NCBI GenBank assembly: GCA_945870115.1
Contig: CAMBRH010000210.1
Coordinates: 1 to 6,405, forward strand
Origin: Chitinophaga pinensis
GTDB lineage: Bacteria > Bacteroidota > Bacteroidia > Flavobacteriales_D > Crocinitomicaceae
Direction: 5' to 3'
DNA length: 6,405 nt
In this document: one piece after another, positions 1 to 6,200 of the stretch
Numbering within the stretch: position 1 is the first letter of the stretch
Layout of the letters: each line of letters begins with the position of its first letter
Notes under the pieces: model-generated
What the model was told of the DNA's origin: nothing
What the model saw: the letters and a program-made list of their open reading frames with translations, nothing else
Database searches by the model: none
Program-made: the position numbers and the translations under genes

Positions 1-1
1 T

Positions 2-691
2 ATTTATTTAGGTGTTTTAAAAAGTAGTCCCACAATTATTGCAAATGCTTTGAGCGAAGAAATTACGCTTAGAAATGTAAATATATTGGAACTAGTCATG
101 ATAAAATCTTTGAGTGATTCTTACTTTCAAGGTGATTTTCCGCAAACAAATATTTTATCGATTTTGGATAGTATTGCCAAAAATAGTTTGTTTAAGGAAA
201 ATGGAATCATTGCTGCAAATATGATTTATAAATTAACAGAAGTTTTGCCAGGAACAAAATCGCCAAATTTCACCCTGAAAAATACCAAAGGAGAACTAAA
301 AACGCAAGAAGATTTTCTTAAAAAGCACGTTTATTTTCAGTTTGTAGATTTAACAATTAAAGAATGTGAAAAGGAAATTGAATTATTAAAACCTTTGTAT
401 GAGAAATACAAAGATGACGTTCAAATAATTTCAGTTATCAAAAAACAAGAAAATTTGAGTAAAAAACAACTTGCCTTATTGGAAAAAATTCCTTGGCAAA
501 TATTTGAAATCAGTGCTGAAGACGAAATTTTAAAAACATTCAAAATTGATGCTTTTCCAAGTTATGTTTTGATTGACGCTTTTGGATATGTGGTTGCTGC
601 TCCAGCCTTAAAGCCAAGTCCAAATGGAAATTATGAAACGATTGATAAATCATTTTTTTACATCCAAAAATATAATTCGGAGGAGAAGTAG
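2..691 (+). CDS. TlpA-like redoxin domain protein, C-terminal 229 residues (5' end outside window)
   Basis: The reading frame is open to the left edge, so the true start is upstream; the TTG at 50 is only an internal codon. Residues are numbered from base 2. Residues 1-80 form a helical N-terminal region like that preceding the redoxin domain in long Bacteroidota TlpA-type proteins. From about residue 84 the thioredoxin fold begins (GTKSPNFTLKNTKGE), followed by a beta strand (HVYFQF), a helix (KECEKEIELLKPLYEKY), and the loop AFPSYVLID with the cis-proline at 186. Family members are usually periplasmic thiol-disulfide reductases or peroxide-related redoxins. Here the CxxC site reads I119-K-E-C122: only the second cysteine is present, and it is the only cysteine in the fragment. 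Classical disulfide exchange is therefore doubtful. The fold is fairly certain, the function is not. The gene converges on the minus-strand gene ending at 786. Confidence 0.8.
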   Translation: MYLGVLKSSPTIIANALSEEITLRNVNILELVMIKSLSDSYFQGDFPQTNILSILDSIAKNSLFKENGIIAANMIYKLTEVLPGTKSPNFTLKNTKGELKTQEDFLKKHVYFQFVDLTIKECEKEIELLKPLYEKYKDDVQIISVIKKQENLSKKQLALLEKIPWQIFEISAEDEILKTFKIDAFPSYVLIDAFGYVVAAPALKPSPNGNYETIDKSFFYIQKYNSEEK

Positions 692-785
692 GTTGTTGAC
701 GATAACGATTGGCGCGAAGCCGAACCTAATCAAGTTTGTGACCGCATCAAGGCTTCGAGTATTCACACTGGTAGCTATAGTTTTT
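692..785. other. GC-rich convergent intergenic island with inverted repeats
   Basis: This gap separates two convergent genes. Bases 691-780 contain 43 G or C out of 90, against about one third in the rest of the window. It holds a 7-base inverted repeat, CGAAGCC (715-721) with GGCTTCG (751-757), and inside it a smaller hairpin, TTGGC (709-713), loop GCGAA, GCCGA (719-723). The hairpin contains the GCGAAGC heptamer, known as an unusually stable DNA mini-hairpin. A run of seven T follows at 781-787, but 23 bases beyond the stem, so this is not a textbook terminator. It may still end transcription of the convergent genes, or be a copy of a dispersed repeat. No function can be assigned. Confidence 0.4.
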
Positions 786-1004
786 TTATTTGTGATCAAC
801 ATTTTCCATATCTCTACCACGGAATCCCCAACGAGAACCTTCTTCGTTTAATTCTTTAAAAGAAATTGTTGTTGCTTTGTTATAAATGTTCCTTACCTTA
901 TTATCAGTTTGAGCATTTTGTTTCTGACTATTAAAAATAAAAACTGTAAGCAGTATGTTCCAAATAATTAGTACACCAAAGATGGTTTTTGTCTTGTGAT
1001 TCAT
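786..1004 (-). CDS. Small single-pass membrane protein of unknown function (72 aa)
   Basis: I do not recognise a family. The product starts MNHKTKTIFG and has one hydrophobic segment at about residues 8-25, preceded by three positively charged or histidine residues (H3, K4, K6). An N-in single-span topology is therefore likely, with a polar tail of about 47 residues outside the cytoplasm. The tail is rich in Asn, Lys and Glu and ends RGRDMENVDHK; there are no cysteines and no metal motif. The ATG at 1004 is the first start after an in-frame stop at 1011-1013. Codons in the tail (GGT, TCT, CGT, GAA) look like normal coding sequence of this group. No clear promoter or ribosome site is visible upstream. 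The gene lies 213 bases downstream of ygiQ on the same strand, with a probable terminator between them, so it is likely transcribed separately. A chance open frame cannot be excluded. Confidence 0.5.
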   Translation of the reverse strand: MNHKTKTIFGVLIIWNILLTVFIFNSQKQNAQTDNKVRNIYNKATTISFKELNEEGSRWGFRGRDMENVDHK

Positions 1005-1114
1005 GTCGATTTAATTTGTTAAATAATTACAGTTATCTTATTTATTCAATGTTTTTTAATAAGGAAATTAATTCGAATTGAAATGTATTTAATAGAAAAC
1101 CAATAACGCAAATG

Positions 1115-1202
1115 AAAAATGAAGAGGTTATTCCTAGTACTTTATTTTTACTATTTTTTAATTGAGAAAAAATAGTCTCCTCATTTTTAACTCTTCATTT
1201 TT
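1115..1202 (-). terminator. Nested inverted repeat, probable ygiQ terminator
   Basis: A perfect 12-base inverted repeat pairs AAAAATGAAGAG (1115-1126) with CTCTTCATTTTT (1191-1202). Inside it a second perfect stem pairs ACTATTTTTT (1150-1159) with AAAAAATAGT (1167-1176) around a 7-base loop. The structure begins 16 bases past the ygiQ stop. Read on the minus strand the outer stem ends in a run of five T, as expected for intrinsic termination. The stems are AT-rich and the outer loop is long, so efficiency is uncertain. Confidence 0.5.
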
Positions 1203-1206
1203 AACT
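1181..1206. repeat. Short direct repeat, 12 bases with a 14-base period
   Basis: TCATTTTTAACT occurs at 1181-1192 and again at 1195-1206, with degenerate continuation (TAACTTTCAATTC) toward the ygiQ stop codon. Low-complexity tracts of this TTTTTAACTTTCAATT style are, from memory, common after genes in Flavobacteriia. It probably arose by slippage; no function is implied. Confidence 0.5.
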
Positions 1207-1217
1207 TTCAATTCTTT

Positions 1218-3104
1218 TCACCTCTTTCTTCTCTCTTCCAACCACTTCGGAACTTTCTTTTCTGTCGAATCACCCAACAGTTTTTCTGCTAAATCTGGAC
1301 GGTTTGCTTTTTGAAGTCTTTGTTTGATCCAATCACGGTTTTCACGCTTGTACCAAAAGAAAAAACGATTTTGATTCAATTTTTCTTCCTTGGATTTTAC
1401 GGTATTTACTGGTTTTAAGGTATATGGATGAACGCCAGAATAATAAATCACTTCGGCAACTGTCATTGGAGTTGGCGTGAAATCTTGAACTTGCTCCAAC
1501 TGAAAACCCATGTCTTTTGTTTCAGCGGCTAAGTTCGCCATGTCTTCTTCCTCACAACCTGGATGAGACGAAATAAAATAAGGAATTAATTCTTGTTTCA
1601 TTCCCGCTTTCTCAGAAATTCTATCGTATTTTTCCTTGAATTTATGAAAATATTTAAACGATGGCTTTCGCATAACTTTCAAAGTTGCATCAGAAGTATG
1701 TTCAGGAGCAACTTTTAATCGTCCAGAAATATGGTGTTTCACAACTTGTTCAATGTATTCATCGTGATTTCCGTCATCGTTACTATTTTTATTGAAATCA
1801 TCCACCAATAAATCGTAGCGAATTCCTGAACCAACAAAAGCTTTTTTCACTTTTGGATTCGCATCAACTTTTCGATATAATTCAGTCATTGGTTTATGAG
1901 AAGTATCTAAATTTGAACAAATTACAGGATGAATGCAACTTGGACTTGAACAACGATTACAAATTTCTTCGTCTTTGCCTTTCATTTTGTACATATTCGC
2001 TGAAGGTCCGCCTAAATCTGAAATGTATCCTCTAAATTCTGGATGACTTGTTACTTGATCAACTTCTGCTAAAATAGATTTTTCACTTCGAGAAGCAATA
2101 AATTTTCCTTGGTGCGCCGAAATTGTACAAAAACTACATCCTCCAAAACAACCACGATGCATGTTAATTGAAAATTTTATCATGTCGTAAGCAGGAATTG
2201 CTCCACGCTTTTTATACTTAGGATGAGGTAATCGTGTGTAAGGCAAATCAAAAGAGCGATCGATTTCGTCTTCTGTCATCGTTTTATAAGGTGGATTTAT
2301 TACCAAAGTTTGATTTCCAACATGTTGAATAATGCGATTCGCTTGCCATTTATTGGATTCAACTTCTACAACTTTAAAATTCGCAGCGTATTTTATTTTA
2401 TCTTCTAAACAGGTTTCATGGCTTGCCAATTCAACGGTTTCCCACAATTTATTTTTTGGTAATTCTTCCGTTTTATCTTGCATAAATGCCACTTGCTTCA
2501 AGGTATTTAAAGAAGAAAATGGAACACCTTTTTTCAACAAACGTAAAATTTCTCTCAAAGGTTGATCACCCATTCCATAAACCAATAAATCAGCTTTGGA
2601 GTCAACCAAAATGGAAGGCATTAATTTATCTTTCCAATAATCGTAATGTGTAACACGACGCAAACTTGCCTCAATTCCACCAATCAAAACGGGAACATCT
2701 GGATAAATTTCTTTTAAAATATTTGAATAAACAATGGTTGTGTAATCAGGTCTGTAACCAGCTTCACCTCCAGGAGTATAAGCATCTGTTGAACGCAAAC
2801 GTTTATTAGCAGTGTAATGATTAACCATGGAATCCATGCAACCAGCAGTTACACCAAAAAAGTATTTTGGTTTTCCGAATTTTTTGAAATCACGTAAATC
2901 ATCTTTCCAATTTGGCTGCGCAACAATGGCGATTTTAAAACCTTCATCTTCAATGATTCTGCCGATTACAGCTGTACCAAAAGCTGGATGATCCACATAA
3001 GCATCACCAGAAAATAAAACAACATCGACATCTTCCCAGCCACGTTTTTCAATTTCTTTTTTCGTTAATGGTAACCAGTCTGTTATTGGGCGTTCTTCAA
3101 TCAT
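1218..3104 (-). CDS. ygiQ: YgiQ family radical SAM protein (UPF0313)
   Basis: A complete 628-residue member of the YgiQ family, whose reaction remains unknown. The N-terminal region (about residues 8-300) is the Radical_SAM_N domain, recognisable by FSGDAYVDHPAFG (32-44), FFGVTAGCMDSMVNHYTA (82-99) and LIGGIEASLRR (140-150). The radical SAM core has the motif C319-xxx-C323-xx-C326, which binds the [4Fe-4S] cluster that cleaves S-adenosylmethionine. A second cysteine group, C382, C385, C390 and C396, lies in the segment ICNRCSSPSCIHPVIC and may bind another metal centre. SGRLKVAPEHTS (460-471) and the C-terminal DUF3362-type region with DFTPTPMT (541-548) and YYSGVHPYTL (554-563) complete the family pattern. 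Length is normal and no key residue is missing. The ATG at 3104 is the only reasonable start, since an in-frame stop lies about 13 codons upstream. It is a cytoplasmic enzyme, divergent from the surface-protein gene. Confidence 0.95.
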   Translation of the reverse strand: MIEERPITDWLPLTKKEIEKRGWEDVDVVLFSGDAYVDHPAFGTAVIGRIIEDEGFKIAIVAQPNWKDDLRDFKKFGKPKYFFGVTAGCMDSMVNHYTANKRLRSTDAYTPGGEAGYRPDYTTIVYSNILKEIYPDVPVLIGGIEASLRRVTHYDYWKDKLMPSILVDSKADLLVYGMGDQPLREILRLLKKGVPFSSLNTLKQVAFMQDKTEELPKNKLWETVELASHETCLEDKIKYAANFKVVEVESNKWQANRIIQHVGNQTLVINPPYKTMTEDEIDRSFDLPYTRLPHPKYKKRGAIPAYDMIKFSINMHRGCFGGCSFCTISAHQGKFIASRSEKSILAEVDQVTSHPEFRGYISDLGGPSANMYKMKGKDEEICNRCSSPSCIHPVICSNLDTSHKPMTELYRKVDANPKVKKAFVGSGIRYDLLVDDFNKNSNDDGNHDEYIEQVVKHHISGRLKVAPEHTSDATLKVMRKPSFKYFHKFKEKYDRISEKAGMKQELIPYFISSHPGCEEEDMANLAAETKDMGFQLEQVQDFTPTPMTVAEVIYYSGVHPYTLKPVNTVKSKEEKLNQNRFFFWYKRENRDWIKQRLQKANRPDLAEKLLGDSTEKKVPKWLEERRKR

Positions 3105-3108
3105 AGTA

Positions 3109-3116
3109 CAAAAATA
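3109..3116 (-). promoter_or_regulatory. Promoter -7 element for ygiQ (TATTTTTG), start-proximal
   Basis: Read on the minus strand, TATTTTTG is an exact match to the Bacteroidota -7 consensus TAnnTTTG and ends only four bases before the ygiQ ATG. Nineteen bases further upstream there is TTTT rather than TTTG, so the -33 element is imperfect. If used, transcription would begin at or next to the start codon, giving a nearly leaderless mRNA. The consensus is established for the phylum; use of this copy is inferred. Confidence 0.55.
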
Positions 3117-3164
3117 CGAGAAAATGCTTGGAGAAAAAAATTTAAGTTATAAACTCGTCACTTA

Positions 3165-3193
3165 CAAAACAATAATTCATGAATTTTGTTTTG
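3165..3193. promoter_or_regulatory. 29-base near-palindrome in the divergent promoter region, possible operator
   Basis: CAAAACAA (3165-3172) pairs with TTGTTTTG (3186-3193), and between them AATTCATGAATT (3174-3185) is itself a perfect palindrome. Only the single T at 3173 interrupts the symmetry, so the arms are 14 bases each. The right arm includes the TTTG of the rightward promoter. The genes on either side diverge, so it is not a terminator for either. A dimeric regulator is a reasonable guess; no regulator gene lies in the window. Confidence 0.45.
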
Positions 3194-3220
3194 AAGTAAA
3201 GAAAAAATGTGGTAATATTG
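3190..3220 (+). promoter_or_regulatory. Bacteroidota-type promoter for the surface-protein gene
   Basis: TTTG (3190-3193) is followed by exactly 19 bases and then TAATATTG (3213-3220), one mismatch from TAnnTTTG. Spacing and both boxes fit the primary sigma factor consensus of this phylum. Transcription would begin near 3226, giving a leader of about 60 bases without a Shine-Dalgarno sequence. The upstream box lies within the palindrome at 3165-3193. Confidence 0.65.
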
Positions 3221-3285
3221 TGTAACTTTTATTATTTATGAAGACGTAATTAATAAAATCTGCAGCACCACTTTAACACATTTTT

Positions 3286-6200
3286 ATGAATTTTCGTAAA
3301 CAACTTTTTAATACAAGCAGTGAATTTAATTTAACTTTAGCTACTTGTAATTTTTTCTCTTCATTTTTTGTGATTTTTGCTGTTTCTTTATCTTTAATTG
3401 TGACATTCAATACTGCAAGCGCCCAAAATTGGGATTGGCAAAATCCAAAACCGCAAGGAGTAAATTTATATTCCGTTTGTTTTCCTGATGCAAATACTGG
3501 TTACACGGCAGGACTAGATGGAACTATTCTTAAAACCACAAATGCTGGAGCTGACTGGACAGAATTGAATACTGGAACAAGTAATTCATTTGTTTCTGTC
3601 TTTTTTACAGATATTGACACAGGGTATGTTGTTGGACAGACAAATACAATGCTTAAAACTACAAATGGCGGTCTTGATTGGACTCAAATATCAATTGGTT
3701 CACCTTATTTAACATCAATTTTTTTTACAAGTACGAGCACGGGGTATGCTGTCGGAAGTAATGGAGTTGCTGGTACAATTCTTAAAACAACTAATGGTGG
3801 AATTAATTGGACAGTTCAAAATACTGCTACAGTAACATTATACAATTCAGTGTATTTTTGCAATGATAGCACTGGTTACGTTGTTGGTGAAGGTGGAAAA
3901 ATTCTAAAAACCATTGATGGTGGTAATAACTGGATAAACCAAACAAGTGGAGTATCAAACAGTTTGTATTCAGTCTATTTTACAGATGCTGACAATGGTT
4001 ATGCTACTGAATATGGAAGGATTCTTAAAACAACTAATGGTGGTTTAACTTGGACTTATCAAACTTATTTTCAGTCCTTTGAATTGTACTCGGTGCATTT
4101 TTCAGATTTTAATACTGGATATGCTGTCGGACGTTCAGGTGTAATTTTAAAAACGACAAATGCAGGAGCAAATTGGAATTTTTTGACGAGTGAAACAACA
4201 ATAAAGTTAAGAGATGTTCATTTTACTGATAATAATACGGGCTATTCAGTTGGTGAAAATGGAATCATTCTGAAGACAATTGATGCGGGAACTAATTGGA
4301 CTGCATTTTCCACTAGTGAATATTATGCAGATTTAAATGACGCCAATTTTCCTGATGTTTGTCGCGGATATTCTGTTGGAAAGTCAGGTACAATTTTAAA
4401 AACTGCTGATGGAGGAACAAACTGGATTGCTCAAAATAGTGGAATTACAAACGACTTATTTTCTGTTTATTTTACTTCTACAGATATCGGTTATGTTGTT
4501 GGAGACACTGGATTAATATTGAAAACAATTGATGGTGGAATAAATTGGAATACTCAAAACAGTGGATTAATGTTCAACTTAAATTCGGTCTATTTTACCA
4601 ATGTAGATACAGGATATGTAGTCGGTGATGGTGGAAAAATTCTAAAAACAATTGATGGAGGAGCAAATTGGTTAATTCAAATAAGTAATGTGAGTGAAAA
4701 CTTAACTTCAGTATATTTCTTAGATGATAATGTAGGTTTTGCAGTTGGTTCTTCTGGCAGAATTTTAAAAACAACAGATGGAGGAAACGTTTGGAATATT
4801 ATTTACAGTGGAACAACACTTGATTTAAGAACAGTTTATTTTCCAACGACGCAAATAGGTTATGTTGGTGGGGTTTCAGGGCACATCAGAAAAACAATTA
4901 ATGGTGGAACAAGTTGGACACAACTGACAAACAACATAAATTTTGTGATAACTTCACTTGTATTTAGTGATGCAAATAATGGCTTCGCTGTTGGCTATGA
5001 TTATAACCGTTATGGCAAAATATTCAGCACCACAAATGGAGGGACAAACTGGAGTTCGCAAACAATTTCTTGGGATCATGATTTAAAATCCGTAAAATAT
5101 GTTGATACAAATACGCTTTATATAGTTGGAAATAATGGCGCTATTTTAAAAACAATTATTGGCGCAAGTGTAGCTGGAAATAACGGGCCAATTTGCGAAG
5201 GTCAAGCACTTATACTTTCTGCACCAACTATTTCAAATGCTAGTTATTTATGGACTGGTCCAAATGGATTTACATCAAATTTACAAAATCCAACCGTAAG
5301 TAATATTTCAACAGTTTCCATGAATGGAACTTATAGTGTTTCAATAATGGTAAATGCTTGCACAAATATAATTGAGACCACAATCGTTTTAGTCAATACA
5401 GTTCCTTCTTCTCCAACAATCTTAAATAATGGGCCAATTTGTGAAGGAGAAGTTTTAAATCTTTCAGCAACTGGAATTACTGATGCGACTTATTCTTGGT
5501 CAGGGCCAAACGGATTTACGTCAAACCAACAAAACCCAGCAATAAGTTCAAATGCGACTGCAGCAATGAGTGGAACATATTCACTTGTGACAACATTAAA
5601 CGGATGTTCAAGTTCAAATGGAACTACGTCAGTAGTTGTAAATACAATTCCCACAACGCCCAACATCATAAACAACGGATCATTTTGTGAAGGTTTGGCT
5701 CTTTCACTTTCTACTGCAACCATTTCAGATGCGACTTATTCTTGGTCTGGACCAAATGGATTTACATCGAATCAGCAAAATCCAACAATAAGTTCAAATG
5801 CAACTGCAGCTATGAATGGAACTTATTCACTTACAACAACTTTAAATGGATGTTCAAGTTTAACAGGTTCTATGGCGGTAATTATAAATACGATTCCAGC
5901 AACTCCAAGTATTATAAATATCGGACCAATTTGTGAAGGTTCAGCACTTTCACTTTCTACTCAAACTATTTCAGGCGCAACTTATTCTTGGTCTGGACCA
6001 AATGGATTTACATCTAATCAACAAAATCCTAACATAAGTTCAAATGCGACTGCAGCAATGAGTGGAACATATTCACTTTCAGCAATATTAAACGGATGTT
6101 CAAGTTTAAATGGAACCTCAGAAGTAATTATTAACCCAATTCCTTCAACTCCAAGTATCATAAATAACGGGCCAATTTGTGAAGGTACAGCACTATTACT

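Larger units (their letters stand above)
1005..1217. other. AT-rich intergenic region between ygiQ and the small membrane protein gene
   Basis: There is no open frame worth calling here. The right half holds the nested inverted repeats and the 14-base direct repeat listed separately. The left half must carry any promoter of the 72-residue gene, but no good TTTG...TAnnTTTG pair is seen on the minus strand; the nearest is a weak ATTG, 17 bases, TAATTATT. A 10-base palindrome, AATTCGAATT, lies at 1070-1079 and may be chance in such AT-rich DNA. Confidence 0.5.

Noticed and set aside
691..780. Possible integron attC site or tRNA-like gene in the GC-rich island
   Set aside because: No paired RYYYAAC and GTRRRY core sites at the ends, no cloverleaf arms, and no T-loop motif could be found.
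624..851. Plus-strand open frame of 75 codons, with GGAGGAG at 679-685 before a TTG at 693 and a hydrophobic segment (LVAIVFLFVINIF)
   Set aside because: The ATG at 624 lies inside the redoxin gene, and the tail is antisense to the end of the better-supported minus-strand gene. Bacteroidota seldom rely on Shine-Dalgarno sites, the start would be TTG, and the purine run also encodes the redoxin end. A 52-residue membrane peptide from 693 is not excluded but is unsupported.
1853..2035. Plus-strand open frame of 60 codons
   Set aside because: It is entirely antisense to the conserved cysteine region of ygiQ, whose coding frame is unambiguous.
2332..2565. Plus-strand open frame of 77 codons
   Set aside because: It is entirely antisense to ygiQ and has no recognisable features or start signals.
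3238..3249. Three-codon upstream reading frame (ATG AAG ACG TAA) in the leader of the surface-protein gene, in the loop of a weak 7-base AT-only stem (3228-3234 with 3251-3257)
   Set aside because: Both the frame and the stem are short enough to be chance in AT-rich DNA, and no leader-peptide logic is visible.
5490..5936. Three open frames (5490-5723 minus, 5496-5690 plus, 5742-5936 plus)
   Set aside because: They are shadows of the Ig-like repeats in other frames. The two plus-strand ones start 246 bases apart and resemble each other because the underlying DNA repeats.
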